A stretch of DNA of 64,000 nucleotides from Chlorobiaceae bacterium (GCA_013334965.1 JAAXWO010000001.1:87829-151828); one strand, 5' to 3'; positions 46,518 through 59,838 are shown, counted from the stretch's first letter. Program-made: numbers and translations. Notes: a model not told the origin generated them from the letters alone.

Positions 46518-47102
46518 ATGAAAAAGCATATTCATGACCGGTATGAGCGCACGGCTGACGGACGGCTTGTCATCGATGTGTCCGCTTCAAAGGTAGAGGA
46601 GCTCTACGAGGACTTCGACAAAAAAGCGCCATACCATAAAAAAGACCTCGACGAGGATCTCACTCATTACCTGACCGAATGCGTCCGTGAGATCGGTCGT
46701 GTCGATTTCGTTATCCGGTTCACTCTCGACACCATGCCGGCGGAAGAGCTCAAGGATCGGGTGAGGACCAGCCTCAACAGGTTTTTCATGTACCAGCGTG
46801 AACTCGAGATGTCATTCATGAGAAAAATGGTGAGGAAATCGCTGGTTTTTTTCATGCTCGGCATAATCCTTCTGGTTTTCTCACTGTGGTTTGCAGGCTA
46901 TCTGCCTGGAATGGTTGACAGTCCGTTCATGCGCAGTGTGCTGGTTGAGGGGTTGACTATCGCAGCCTGGGTTTCGCTCTGGGAATCGCTGGCCACCCTT
47001 CTTGTCGAGTGGCGCCCCTTCCGGCAGCAGATTCGACTGAACTACCGGATAGCCGCTGCACCGGTTCTTTTTCATGCAACGGCCCGTCATCTCCGAGCCT
47101 GA
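46518..47102 (+). CDS. Unknown protein with two membrane segments
   Basis: 194 residues. The soluble N-terminal part (1-110) is charged and partly helical (VEELYEDFDKKAPYHKKDLD). Hydrophobic segments follow at about 118-138 and 148-172 (EGLTIAAWVSLWESLATLLV). No family is recognised. The start is the ATG at 46518 with a weak ribosome site. It lies between the SIMPL gene and an L,D-transpeptidase. Confidence 0.6.
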   Translation: MKKHIHDRYERTADGRLVIDVSASKVEELYEDFDKKAPYHKKDLDEDLTHYLTECVREIGRVDFVIRFTLDTMPAEELKDRVRTSLNRFFMYQRELEMSFMRKMVRKSLVFFMLGIILLVFSLWFAGYLPGMVDSPFMRSVLVEGLTIAAWVSLWESLATLLVEWRPFRQQIRLNYRIAAAPVLFHATARHLRA

Positions 47103-47318
47103 ACGGCTGGCGTCACGCCCTTAACATTTTGCCTCAAGAAAAAAAGGGTTATCTTGACATAATTTGTGAAAAAAGGCAAGCCGTGCTGTTCGGCCAAGCC
47201 GATGAGCGCCAGGTTGCCACCCCTCCAGACTGGTTACCCGTTGCCGGATCACCGGAATAACATACCGATCACTACCATGCCGGGTACGAATATTGTATCC
47301 GCAACAAGGAAGCTGCTT

Positions 47319-48041
47319 ATGAAAAAAGGAATACTTGTTTTACTGCTGTTGTTTATGGCGATGCCCCTGACCAGCCGTTCCGTAACCATCACTGAATTCC
47401 CTGAAACAAATCTTCTGGCTCCGGAGACGCTCTCCCCGGAACTCAAAAACCAGATCGATCCTAAAGCCCTCGATCTTGCCGTGAAGGGATACTACAACCT
47501 CAAACGCCAGGGACTGATTCGACGGGAAGGAATCGTCACCCTCATCGATTTCGACCGGCCTTCAGTGAACGAGCGTTTTTATATTATCGACATCGTAAAA
47601 GGGAAAATTCTGCATTCGGCCCTCGTTGCCCACGGAAAGGGCAGCGGCGAGAATGTCGCGACACGATTTTCCAATAAGCCCGGATCCAACAAAAGCAGCG
47701 TCGGTTTCTATCTGACCGAGAACACCTATATCGGCAAAAACGGTTATTCCCTGGTCTTGAAGGGTCTCGATCATGGTATAAACGACAAGGCGGCGAACAG
47801 AAGCATCGTCATCCATGGTGCAGACTATGTTTCCGAGGACTATATTAGAAGGCATGGGCGGCTCGGCAGAAGCCAGGGGTGTCCGGCATTGTCCATGGAG
47901 AGTTACCAGCAGGTGATCGACCTGATCAAGGAGGGCACCTGTCTTTTTATTTACCATAACGGAAGGGATTATGCCTCAAGATCAGGCGTCCTTAATCCCG
48001 GCTCGGCTTTCAGGAATGTGCGTCCGGATAATCCGGCATAA
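47319..48041 (+). CDS. L,D-transpeptidase, YkuD_2 (murein catalytic) type
   Basis: 240 residues from ATG 47319 with AAGGAAGC upstream. A signal peptide covers about 1-20 (MKKGILVLLLLFMAMPLTSR). The catalytic block reads IVIHGADYVSED and RSQGCPALS with the nucleophilic Cys, matching the PF13645-like family. It probably cross-links or trims peptidoglycan in the periplasm. A second, unrelated-layout L,D-transpeptidase follows 18 bp later. Confidence 0.87.
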   Translation: MKKGILVLLLLFMAMPLTSRSVTITEFPETNLLAPETLSPELKNQIDPKALDLAVKGYYNLKRQGLIRREGIVTLIDFDRPSVNERFYIIDIVKGKILHSALVAHGKGSGENVATRFSNKPGSNKSSVGFYLTENTYIGKNGYSLVLKGLDHGINDKAANRSIVIHGADYVSEDYIRRHGRLGRSQGCPALSMESYQQVIDLIKEGTCLFIYHNGRDYASRSGVLNPGSAFRNVRPDNPA

Positions 48042-48059
48042 TGTGATCATTCAGTATCA

Positions 48060-49826
48060 ATGACCCCGATTTTATTGCTCTGGTTTGCAACCTTGCCTCT
48101 CCTGAATCCAGATTCTTCTGCTCCGGCAGGTTCTGTCGTCAGGACGCAGCAGTATTCCCCTGATCCTGCAGTAAAGGAGTACCTACAGAACTATCTTGGG
48201 CGCCTCGATCGGCTCGGCGCTTCGGCAGGCTCCGACCGCGCGTCGATAACCGGCCATATGCAGCGTTTTTATCGTGCCATGGGTTACCGAACCGCATGGA
48301 CCAATCGCCAGGCGGTCGCCCGTCTTGTCGAGGTTATCGAGGAGAGCGCAGGCGACGGCCTCATGCCATCCGATTACCATATCGACGACATCAGGAAATA
48401 TTATGAAAATCCACCGGAGTCGCCGGCCCTGAAAGCCAGGGCAGACCTGCTGATGACCGATGCGGTTTTCACGTTGATGTCGCACATGCGTTCAGGAAAG
48501 GTTTACCCCCAGTCGATCGAGCCTGACTGGAACATTTCTGTTCCAACGCCCGGGTCCGATTATGACCGGACGTTGATGTCGGCGGTCATGGGCAGCAGGT
48601 TTCCTGAACTGATCAATGGACTCAGGCCTTCGTCACATGAATATATGCTTCTGCGCAAAGGACTTGCCCGCTATCGGCAGATTGCTGACGAAGGTGGTTG
48701 GGCTAACGTGCCTCTCGGACCCATGATCGCAAAAGAGGGGGACCGCGATCGCAGGATTCTCGCTATTCGCCAGCGGCTTGTCATTTCGGGCGATCTTTCT
48801 GCCGATGTGTCGGATGCCGAAGAGTCCAGTGCCTCAAAACCTGAAGCCGATTCGACAGCGACGGCATCTTCTGCTGAAAAGACTGCCCTTTCAACGCCTA
48901 AGCCTGATATTTCCCATGTCTATACTGCCGGGCTTTTCGATGCGGTAAGGTCTTTCCAGAGACGGCATGGACTCACACCTGACGGCATCATCGGCAATGA
49001 AACCATCAGCGCCATGAATGTGCCGGTCAGGGACCGGATAGAGCAGATCCGCCTCAATCTTGAGCGTTACCGGTGGTACCTGAACACGCGGGGCCCAAAC
49101 TACGTGATGGTCAACATTCCTTCGTTCACGGTCGATCTGGTCCAGAACAACGTTCAGCTCTGGCACTCCCGGGTCATCGTCGGGAAGCCTGACCTCCAGA
49201 CGCCGGTGTTCAGGGCCAGTATCCAGTATCTCATCCTGAATCCTCATTGGGTGATTCCGCCGGGCATCCTGATCAAGGAGGTTATTCCCGGCATCGTGAA
49301 GGAGCCCTCCTACCTCAGCAAGAGACAGCTGGTCGTCGTGGATAAGGACGGCAAAACGGTTGATTCCCACACAATCAACTGGTCGCATTACCTCAACGGA
49401 GGATTTCCCTACAAGATTGTCCAGGATTCGGGTGACGAAGGGTCCCTCGGCAGGATCAAGTTCATGATGCCGAACCGTTTCATGGTCTACATGCACGACA
49501 CTCCGTCGAAAGAGCTGTTCGAAAAAAGCCGTCGGAGCTTCAGTCACGGATGCGTCAGGGTGGACAAACCTTATGAGCTCGCCGAGTTTTTACTGAAGGA
49601 TCCCGTTAAATGGAATATCTCGAAAATCGAGCAGGCCGTGAATACCGAAAAGACGCGTACGGTGAACATCCCTGCTCCTGTGCCGGTCTTTTTCCTTTAC
49701 CAGACAGCTTTTGCGGACGGTGATCGAGTGCACTTCCGGGCTGATGTTTACGACCGGGACCCACGGCTGCTCAAGGTACTCAACAGCAAAGCCAGCAGCT
49801 GGCAAGTCGATTCCGTTTCGCAGTAA
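48060..49826 (+). CDS. L,D-transpeptidase of the YcbB/LdtD type
   Basis: 588 residues. A short signal-like N-terminus (LLLWFATLPLL) is followed by a scaffold region and a peptidoglycan-binding domain (FDAVRSFQRRHGLTPDGIIG, about 296-315). The YkuD domain carries SHGCVRVD with the catalytic Cys near 498. This is the LdtD (YcbB) layout, which makes 3-3 cross-links in the murein. A low-complexity Ser/Ala linker near 255-285 separates scaffold and PG-binding domain. Confidence 0.9.
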   Translation: MTPILLLWFATLPLLNPDSSAPAGSVVRTQQYSPDPAVKEYLQNYLGRLDRLGASAGSDRASITGHMQRFYRAMGYRTAWTNRQAVARLVEVIEESAGDGLMPSDYHIDDIRKYYENPPESPALKARADLLMTDAVFTLMSHMRSGKVYPQSIEPDWNISVPTPGSDYDRTLMSAVMGSRFPELINGLRPSSHEYMLLRKGLARYRQIADEGGWANVPLGPMIAKEGDRDRRILAIRQRLVISGDLSADVSDAEESSASKPEADSTATASSAEKTALSTPKPDISHVYTAGLFDAVRSFQRRHGLTPDGIIGNETISAMNVPVRDRIEQIRLNLERYRWYLNTRGPNYVMVNIPSFTVDLVQNNVQLWHSRVIVGKPDLQTPVFRASIQYLILNPHWVIPPGILIKEVIPGIVKEPSYLSKRQLVVVDKDGKTVDSHTINWSHYLNGGFPYKIVQDSGDEGSLGRIKFMMPNRFMVYMHDTPSKELFEKSRRSFSHGCVRVDKPYELAEFLLKDPVKWNISKIEQAVNTEKTRTVNIPAPVPVFFLYQTAFADGDRVHFRADVYDRDPRLLKVLNSKASSWQVDSVSQ

Positions 49827-49898
49827 TAGGCGTGTTTACTCTGTACGGCGTAGCACACGAGCGCCGGATCTGTAGTTCAACTCCATAACGTTACCGCC

Positions 49899-50369
49899 AT
49901 GTCATTCACCGTTACCATCAGCGTCTCGAAAGATTTCGAGACGCAGGCATCGCCTGAACAGGTTTTCGCACTCCTTGCCGACGTTCCCCGATCTGCCTCC
50001 CATTTTCCTGATGTGGAGAAGCTGGAAGATATGGGCGGCAACGTTTTTCGCTGGACCATGGAGAAAATAGGCATCGGCGACCACACGCTCCAGCAAACGA
50101 TCTACGCGTGTACCTATCTCAGCGACAATGAACTGATGAAGGTGGACTGGGTTCCCCTCGAGGGGGTCGGTAATGCACGGGTGGAGGGGGGCTGGAGGAT
50201 CAACCCTCTCTCATCCGGCACCAGGGTGTATCTGAAGACCCGGGGTGAGCTTGTGGTCGACATGCCAGGATTCCTGCAGTTTCTGCTCGCGCCGCTGATC
50301 GAAATGGCGTTTGCCCAGAAGATCGACCGGTACGTCACTAACCTGCAGGAATCGCTGAACGCTCGTTGA
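49899..50369 (+). CDS. SRPBCC-superfamily protein
   Basis: 156 residues. A Bet v 1-like fold is suggested by TQASPEQVFALLADVPRSASHFPDVE (first 15-residue part quoted as TQASPEQVFALLADV) and the final amphipathic helix MAFAQKIDRYVTNLQESLN. Members bind lipids, polyketides or cofactors such as CoQ. The ligand is unknown. It converges on the lipoprotein gene, with only 9 bp between the two stops. Confidence 0.75.
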   Translation: MSFTVTISVSKDFETQASPEQVFALLADVPRSASHFPDVEKLEDMGGNVFRWTMEKIGIGDHTLQQTIYACTYLSDNELMKVDWVPLEGVGNARVEGGWRINPLSSGTRVYLKTRGELVVDMPGFLQFLLAPLIEMAFAQKIDRYVTNLQESLNAR

Positions 50370-50378
50370 CTGTAAAGG

Positions 50379-50939
50379 CTATTTATTCAGGAAGGTTATG
50401 AGCTCGGACCGGAATTCGCTTACATCTGTGTACTCTCTCTGGCCGTAATTCTGATGGACGTATTCTGCTGTCCATTCACAGAAGAATCCCTTCGTTCCGT
50501 TGCTGGAAACGTCACCGCCCTTTTCGAGGGTGACGTAGCGGTACGTTTCGCCCTTTCTGATCAGTGCGGCATGGATGCAGAGCTTTTCGATCAAAGGCTC
50601 AGGGAATGAGAGTAAGACGATGTCGAACTCCTGAAGGTGCACGGGGGTGATTTTTATATCAGATGCATATTTTTTGCCGAGCGGTCCTTCGACGATGTCC
50701 CGGAACGGAGTGCTGTTGCCCGAGAAGAGGTCATTGAAAAGGCTCGGGCCTTTGTCGGAAAACAGGATGCCGGGGATGATCATGTGATGCAGGGCGTAAA
50801 TGGTATCCGATTCCTGCGTCGCAGGGGCACTTGCCTGTTCTGCCGCTCTGGCGGTTGCTGGGAATGAAGCGGCTCCGCAGCCAGGCAGAAGCATGACTGA
50901 CAGCAGGAGTGTGTTGCGTATGATACGGCTTCCTGGCAT
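50379..50939 (-). CDS. Predicted lipoprotein of unknown function
   Basis: 186 residues. A lipobox LLPGC (Cys21) follows a hydrophobic signal, so the mature protein is probably lipid-anchored. The mature part has no recognised domain; it has two free-looking cysteines near 123 and 155. Residues 22-45 are Ala/Thr-rich and look like a flexible linker. Confidence 0.65.
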   Translation of the reverse strand: MPGSRIIRNTLLLSVMLLPGCGAASFPATARAAEQASAPATQESDTIYALHHMIIPGILFSDKGPSLFNDLFSGNSTPFRDIVEGPLGKKYASDIKITPVHLQEFDIVLLSFPEPLIEKLCIHAALIRKGETYRYVTLEKGGDVSSNGTKGFFCEWTAEYVHQNYGQREYTDVSEFRSELITFLNK

Positions 50940-51037
50940 GGGCGTTGAATGTTAGGGAGTTTGGGAAGGTGATGCCGGACGATTGTCCGAATGTCTAATT
51001 TAGGCAATGACGGCAAAACTGCCATAAAGGAAAAACG

Positions 51038-51077
51038 AAAGCCCCGTAACGGTCATGGATGATCGTTACGGGGCTTT
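51038..51077 (+). terminator. Perfect 14-bp hairpin, GCCCCG-type terminator
   Basis: AAAGCCCCGTAACG (51038-51051) is the exact reverse complement of CGTTACGGGGCTTT (51064-51077); the loop is 12 bases. A-rich bases before it and T-rich ends allow use in both directions. A very similar stem with GCCCCG closes the small-gene pocket at 52785. Confidence 0.85.
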
Positions 51078-51595
51078 GCAGTTTCAGGAGGCAGTGTCCG
51101 CTTGTCATCCGCCTGGGGAGGAATACTGTTCAGGTAGAAGCGATTCCAGCCTGCTGACGCTCCCTGTGCTCTTCGGGTTGAGTAACGCAGATTGTGCCGA
51201 TCACGCAATCCCTGAGCTGGTTCATGCCGATTGTTTCAAATGCGCATTCGATTCACTTTCCCTGGATGCGGAACTCGGGTGCGAGGCTCAAGTTTAATGC
51301 TGATTCTGGCAGGTGCGTATGTTTTGTTGTAAAAATAGTTGTAGTAGTGATGTATAAATTGTATAATAGACGTATTAATCCGTGTTATTCACTCCGGTAC
51401 TGGTCAAAGAGCATCTACGCGGTTCAGGAGTGTTCAGTTCAGGGCGATGGTTCAGCATTCTGTCCAAGCCTGAAGAAAGCACTGTCCATGAGTATGCCTG
51501 TGAGCCGTTTATGTCATGATGAAGGGGTCTCCGACTGCTCTCTAAGGCTTTATATCTGTATGACTTTTATTTTTCAATAAATAAACGATACTGAT
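51078..51595. other. 518-bp region without a recognised gene
   Basis: Both strands have only short frames with no family likeness. From about 51300 the base composition turns clearly AT-rich (long T/A stretches), marking the left side of the small-gene pocket. It may hold the promoter for the gene at 51596. Confidence 0.5.
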
Positions 51596-51850
51596 ATGGG
51601 TGTGAAATACAACAAGTGCTCCGGGTGTGAATATTATGACGGGTTTAAGGGTGATTCGGTTGTGTGTGTATTGGGGACCCGTGCGAGCCTGGATAATGGA
51701 TGCAGCAAATTCCTTCCTGATATCAACGCGAATTGCGAAACCTGTTATTTCGCAATGAGGAACGACATGGATAAAGTGTATTGTCGTTGCCGGAAAAAAG
51801 AGTACAAAAAACCTGTTGAGTTTTGTGACGATTATGCCGAGGAGTGGTAG
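51596..51850 (+). CDS. Small Cys-rich protein, unknown
   Basis: 84 residues with ten cysteines, many in CxxC-like pairs (KCSGCEYYDGF, NCETCYF, CRCRKKEYKKPVEFC). This suggests one or two structural zinc or other metal sites. No signal peptide. It is unrelated to anything I recognise. The stop is followed by 220 bp of AT-rich DNA. Confidence 0.65.
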   Translation: MGVKYNKCSGCEYYDGFKGDSVVCVLGTRASLDNGCSKFLPDINANCETCYFAMRNDMDKVYCRCRKKEYKKPVEFCDDYAEEW

Positions 51851-52070
51851 CGTATGATCGTTTGCGGAGTCGGATATTCTTGCAGTCTTGTCACTTGACG
51901 TGTGATTGAGGGGTTGGTGTTGTTACAACAGGAATGTCAGTCTGGCTGCGATGGTAGGTGTTCTCAGTTGCTTCAGTGGAAATTTTTGTCGGTATCAATA
52001 AATAAATCTGTGCATGCCTGGCAGGCTGTTTTGAATTGCCTGGCGTGTTAAGGATGCAAATTTAGAAACC

Positions 52071-52280
52071 ATGGCAATTCAGGTAAAGGTATACCGGAAC
52101 GGTGAGGCGCTAAAAGGGGCAAGGGTCCAGACGACCTGGGACAGTTCGACAGTAATAACGAATGATCAGGGGTGTGCCGTATTTCCAGGTGTTCCAAAGA
52201 GTGTGAGATCTGTTTTTGTGAATGGCATGGAGGTGAAGGAAGATGTTGATGAAAATGGGATGCTTGTCGTTTGGCTTTAA
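52071..52280 (+). CDS. Small protein with a transthyretin-like strand pattern, unknown
   Basis: 69 residues. The pattern IQVKVYRNGEALKGARVQTT and then TNDQGCAVFPGVP resembles a carboxypeptidase-regulatory/transthyretin-like beta sandwich fragment. There is no export signal. It is followed 28 bp later by a membrane/zinc-ribbon gene, so the two may be co-transcribed. Function unknown. Confidence 0.6.
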   Translation: MAIQVKVYRNGEALKGARVQTTWDSSTVITNDQGCAVFPGVPKSVRSVFVNGMEVKEDVDENGMLVVWL

Positions 52281-52308
52281 AACCCGTTCCTGAAAAATAT
52301 AAACCATT

Positions 52309-52569
52309 ATGAAGTTGTTTATACTTGTTGCCCTTGGCGTTGTCGCGTTGGGCGCGTTGTCTGCGGGAAAGTATTTTGACGCGTCTGTTGTTTCGTTGAT
52401 AATGTTTTTCGTGTACCGTGCGGGTTCAGAAAAGAGGAGTTACAAGACATATGCCGGGAGTGGCGGTTGTCCATATTGTGGCGGAGAGTTGTATTCGATC
52501 AATGAAAATAGCGGTAACGATCGTGATTATTCGTTGAAGTGTAAAGAGTGCAGGACGGAATTCCCGTAA
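52309..52569 (+). CDS. Small membrane protein with C-terminal zinc ribbon, unknown
   Basis: 86 residues. Hydrophobic segments at about 2-20 and 25-40 are followed by a zinc-ribbon-like CPYCGGEL and CKECRTEF. The layout (membrane anchor plus CxxC...CxxC) is the reverse of the TM2 protein at 2809. It is the last of three small genes of the AT-rich pocket. Confidence 0.6.
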   Translation: MKLFILVALGVVALGALSAGKYFDASVVSLIMFFVYRAGSEKRSYKTYAGSGGCPYCGGELYSINENSGNDRDYSLKCKECRTEFP

Positions 52570-52784
52570 AGTCAAAGGATAATGATATCCTGAAGTGGAC
52601 GCAATGAATTATGCTCGCAGATCATCCTTGCTGATCGCTGGGGATAGCGCCATTTGTGCGACAGCTTTGTTGCCTTGATTCAGTTCGCAATTCATCAGGC
52701 AACCCCAGGTGATTGTATCGAATGCTGAAACGGCGTATTGGTGATGAGGGGTATGATTATGCTATGGGTGTAAGGTATGGCCAA

Positions 52785-52823
52785 AAACAAAGCCCCGGGA
52801 TGAGTCGGGGCTTTGTTTTTTTT
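52785..52823 (+). terminator. GCCCCG hairpin with T-run, bidirectional
   Basis: AAACAAAGCCCCG (52785-52797) pairs perfectly with CGGGGCTTTGTTT (52806-52818) around GGATGAGT; T residues continue to 52823 on the plus strand. It can end metH on the minus strand and any small-gene transcript on the plus strand. Confidence 0.9.
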
Positions 52824-52839
52824 TCGTCTGGGGATCGCC

Positions 52840-56526
<3,687 letters not shown>

Positions 56527-56554
56527 GCAGCGGCTCAATGTTTATATGTTTTTA

Positions 56555-56580
56555 CAGCCGTTGTGTCCAGTTTGCGGCTG
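56555..56580 (-). promoter_or_regulatory. Hairpin in the metH leader
   Basis: CAGCCG (56555-56560) pairs with CGGCTG (56575-56580) around 14 bases, 29-54 bp upstream of the metH start. The leader matches no riboswitch class I can name. Confidence 0.3.
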
Positions 56581-56643
56581 CAAGAAAATCAGTTCTCAAG
56601 GTAACAAAAAAGCGTGGAAATCCCCCCTGCGGAGAGTGTCGCT

Positions 56644-57315
56644 TCAGCGGTTTGCACTGTCGATGCGCTCCTTGAGCCATCCCGCCACCAGGTCTAGGGC
56701 TTCATCGTTGATCTGGTGTGCCATCGGATATTCACGATACGTGATGTCGGAGAGATTCTCCTTGAGCCATTGTGCTGCACTCCGGCCTTTGCCGACAGGA
56801 AGCACATCGTCGTAAAGGCCATGAACCACGAGGAAGGGCAGGTTTTCCAGGCCAAGCGGCATCATGCACTCCTCCGGTTGCGTATCGGGGAGCTGACCGC
56901 TCAGTGCGATGACGCCGTGCAGCAGCTCAGGGGCTTTGAACGCCGTCAGGTAGTTCATCACCGCACCCTGGCTGAACCCCATGAGAAACACCTTGCCGCC
57001 CGGAGGACGATAACGGGCGATGAGGTTGCGGAGGAATCCGGTAAGCTGGTCGAGGGCCCTGCCGGCGGCTTCACGGTCGACGGTGATGCCGTATGGGGTG
57101 AACTCGATCGGGAACCAGCCGTACATGTCATCACCCATCATCAGCGGAGCCCTGACGCTGATGGTGCGCAGACGATTGTCAAGGCCGGGAGCAAGGCTGA
57201 TGAGGTCCTTTTCGTTGCTGCCGTATCCGTGGAGCATGACCAGCAAAGGAGTTTCTTCGTCCGGTCGGACGGTATAGTCGAGATAGGTGAACGTGTCGTG
57301 TTTTCGTTCCAGCAT
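56644..57315 (-). CDS. Carboxylesterase/phospholipase-family alpha/beta hydrolase
   Basis: 223 residues. The oxyanion-hole turn is MLHGYGSNEKDL (near 28-39), the nucleophile elbow GFSQGAVM (Ser near 115) and the Asp/His region HGLYDDVLPVG and PMAHQIND. This matches the YpfH/acyl-protein thioesterase-like group. It probably cleaves small esters or thioesters. It is 25 bp behind mnmA and may be co-transcribed. Confidence 0.88.
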   Translation of the reverse strand: MLERKHDTFTYLDYTVRPDEETPLLVMLHGYGSNEKDLISLAPGLDNRLRTISVRAPLMMGDDMYGWFPIEFTPYGITVDREAAGRALDQLTGFLRNLIARYRPPGGKVFLMGFSQGAVMNYLTAFKAPELLHGVIALSGQLPDTQPEECMMPLGLENLPFLVVHGLYDDVLPVGKGRSAAQWLKENLSDITYREYPMAHQINDEALDLVAGWLKERIDSANR

Positions 57316-57340
57316 CCTGGGGGTTCATTTAAAATTGCTG

Positions 57341-58414
57341 TTAATGGAGGACTTCGGTAATGATGCCTCCGCCGAGCACCTCGTCGTCACGATAGAATAC
57401 GACCGCCTGTCCCGTGGCGACGGCGTTTTTCGGCTCGCTGAACGAGACCTTTGCCCTGTCGTCGTTGAGAGGCTCGATGGTGCAGGGGCTCTCCCGGTCG
57501 CGGTACCTGATTTTGGCGGAAGCCTCCAGAGGGGCATTCGGTTTGTCGGCGCCTGTCCAGTTGATGCCGGAGGCAATGATGGTCCGGTTTTTCAGGCGCT
57601 CCTTGCTGCCGACATGGATGCGGTTGTGTGCCGCGTCGATCTCTGTGACGTATACCGGCTCTCCCGTGGAGATGCCGAGTCCCCGGCGCTGACCGATCGT
57701 GTAGAAGGGGTAACCGCGATGTTTGCCGATGACCCTGCCCTCTTCGTCGACGATCTCCCCGCCGGCGACCTGTGATTCGAGGCCCGGGATTGCACTTGCC
57801 AGGTAGGCGCAATAATCGTCATGCGGTACGAAGCAGATCTCCTGGCTCTCCTTTTTTTCAGCGGCAAGCACTCCGAAGGAACGGGCCATTTCACGAACCT
57901 CGGGCTTGGTGTAACCGCCGAGGGGAAACCGGGTTTTCGTGAGGTCTTCCCTGGTCAGGAGCCAGAGGAAGTAGCTCTGGTCTTTCTGTGGATCGACCCC
58001 TTTATAGAGGCGATACCGGCCGTCGTGGAACTCAGAGCGGGCGAAATGTCCTGTGGCGACGAGGTCGGCGTCGAGCAGGCGCATGGCTTCGAAAAGACCG
58101 AACCATTTGATGGTCTTGTTACACACCATGCATGGGTTTGGGGTCCTGCCTGCGAGGTAGTCGTCGTGGAAATAGCTGATCACGTCGTTCCTGAACTTGA
58201 CGCTCAGGTTCAGGGTGAAGACGGGGAATGAAAACTCATCCTGATCGCTTACCCGCATCGCCGAAGGTACCAGTACCGGCTCCTGGTCTGGGGTGTCCAG
58301 CACCTTGATGTTGAGGCCGGTGACCCTGAACCCCTGCCTGACGAGCAGGCAGGCCGTCGTGGCCGAATCGACGCCTCCGGAAAGTCCGACGATTATGTGT
58401 TGCTGTGCGTTCAT
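57341..58414 (-). CDS. mnmA: tRNA-specific 2-thiouridylase MnmA
   Basis: 357 residues. The PP-loop GLSGGVDSATT is at 9-19. Catalytic cysteines are in NPCMVCNK (near 97) and ESQEICFVP (near 193). The central and C-terminal beta domains match MnmA (TrmU), which thiolates U34 in tRNAs for Lys, Glu and Gln. It lies between mgtE and the esterase on the same strand. Confidence 0.96.
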   Translation of the reverse strand: MNAQQHIIVGLSGGVDSATTACLLVRQGFRVTGLNIKVLDTPDQEPVLVPSAMRVSDQDEFSFPVFTLNLSVKFRNDVISYFHDDYLAGRTPNPCMVCNKTIKWFGLFEAMRLLDADLVATGHFARSEFHDGRYRLYKGVDPQKDQSYFLWLLTREDLTKTRFPLGGYTKPEVREMARSFGVLAAEKKESQEICFVPHDDYCAYLASAIPGLESQVAGGEIVDEEGRVIGKHRGYPFYTIGQRRGLGISTGEPVYVTEIDAAHNRIHVGSKERLKNRTIIASGINWTGADKPNAPLEASAKIRYRDRESPCTIEPLNDDRAKVSFSEPKNAVATGQAVVFYRDDEVLGGGIITEVLH

Positions 58415-58455
58415 GCGATGAATTGGTTACAATAGACGACGTTCCTGGGCTGTCT

Positions 58456-59838
58456 TCAGAGCAGAATCCCTTTCAGCAACATTGACGCTACGCTGAAATA
58501 GATGACGATTCCCGTGACGTCGACAAGCGTGGCGACGAAGGGGGCCGACGAGGTCGCCGGATCGAGGCCGAGACGTTTGAGAAGCATCGGGAGCATTGAG
58601 CCTGCGATGGTTCCCCAGAGCACGATTCCGACCAGCGAAATGCCTACCGTGAAGCCGATCAGCAGCCACACCGTCGTGTAGCGATGAAGGATCATCGCCC
58701 AGAAAACGACCCTGAACACGCCGATCGTGCCGAGAATGCTGCCGAGCATAAGGCCCGAAAGGATTTCCCTGCGCATGACCGACCACCAGTCCCGGATCGT
58801 GATTTCACCAAGCGAAAGCGAGCGGATGATCAGCGTCGCCGCCTGTGATCCGGAGTTGCCGCCGCTCGATATGATCAGGGGAATGAATGTGGCCAGAACG
58901 ATCGCTTTGGCCAGCTCCCCCTCGAAGTAGGTCATCGCCGAAGCGGTGAGCATTTCGCCGAGAAACAGCACGACCAGCCAGACGGCGCGTTTCCTCACCA
59001 GTTCGAGCAGCGGCACGTCGATGTACGGATCGTCGAGTGCTTCGATACCGCCGAACTTCTGGATCTCTTCGGTCTCCTCCTCTTCAGCAACGTCGAGCAT
59101 GTCGTCGACGGTCACGACGCCGATAAGGTAGCCGTTCGAATCGACCACAGGCAGTGCGACCTTGTCGTATCGTTTGAAGGATTCGAGTGCGTCCTTCTGG
59201 TCCTGCGTCGCCGTCAGCGTGATGATCTTGTCTTCGTCGATGATCTCGTCGACCTTTTTCTCAAGCGCCGAGAGGAGGAGGTCCCTCGCAAGCATTTCCC
59301 CGACAAGCTTGCCGTGGTCGTCGACCGCATAGATGACGTTCAGCGTTTCGCTCTCGTGTCCGAAGGTGCGGATATATTCAAGCACCCTGTTGATATCCCA
59401 GTCCTTCTTGACACTCAGGAAGTCCGGAGACATGAGCCTGCCGACGCTGCCTTCGGCATAAGCCAGGAGGGTCTTTGCGATCTTGAACTCCTTGAACGAA
59501 AGCAGCTTGATCAGCTCTTGCGCGACCGTCCCGGGAAGCTCTTCGAGCAGCGCCGTACGGTCATCGGCAGACATGCTGTTCAGGATGTGGGCGACATCCT
59601 TCTGGGTAAGGGCGTTGAGCAGGTTCTGCTGGGCGTCGAACTCCAGGTACTCGAAGGTTTCCGTGGCTACATCCTTGGGAAGGAGCCGGAAGAGGATCGC
59701 CTGTTCGTGTTCGGGAAGATCGGAAATCAGTTCAGCCAGATCCACAGGGAGCCAGTCGTTAAACAGACGCTGCAGGGCGCTGAAGTTTCTTTTTTCGATC
59801 AGCTCGCGTATTTCCGGTAGTATTGGAGTGCCGATCAT
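58456..59838 (-). CDS. mgtE: Magnesium transporter MgtE
   Basis: 460 residues. The N-terminal domain with [14 protein letters not shown] (about 40-53) is followed by two CBS domains (about 135-255) that sense Mg2+. Five membrane helices span about 285-455, with the pore signature in [15 protein letters not shown] and [15 protein letters not shown]. This is the complete MgtE layout. It should be a Mg2+ channel gated by internal Mg2+. Confidence 0.96.
   Translation of the reverse strand: MIGTPILPEIRELIEKRNFSALQRLFNDWLPVDLAELISDLPEHEQAILFRLLPKDVATETFEYLEFDAQQNLLNALTQKDVAHILNSMSADDRTALLEELPGTVAQELIKLLSFKEFKIAKTLLAYAEGSVGRLMSPDFLSVKKDWDINRVLEYIRTFGHESETLNVIYAVDDHGKLVGEMLARDLLLSALEKKVDEIIDEDKIITLTATQDQKDALESFKRYDKVALPVVDSNGYLIGVVTVDDMLDVAEEEETEEIQKFGGIEALDDPYIDVPLLELVRKRAVWLVVLFLGEMLTASAMTYFEGELAKAIVLATFIPLIISSGGNSGSQAATLIIRSLSLGEITIRDWWSVMRREILSGLMLGSILGTIGVFRVVFWAMILHRYTTVWLLIGFTVGISLVGIVLWGTIAGSMLPMLLKRLGLDPATSSAPFVATLVDVTGIVIYFSVASMLLKGILL

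Noticed and set aside
51055..51580. Plus-strand open frames of 80 and 128 codons
   Set aside because: One starts inside a terminator hairpin; both lack family likeness, ribosome sites and normal composition.
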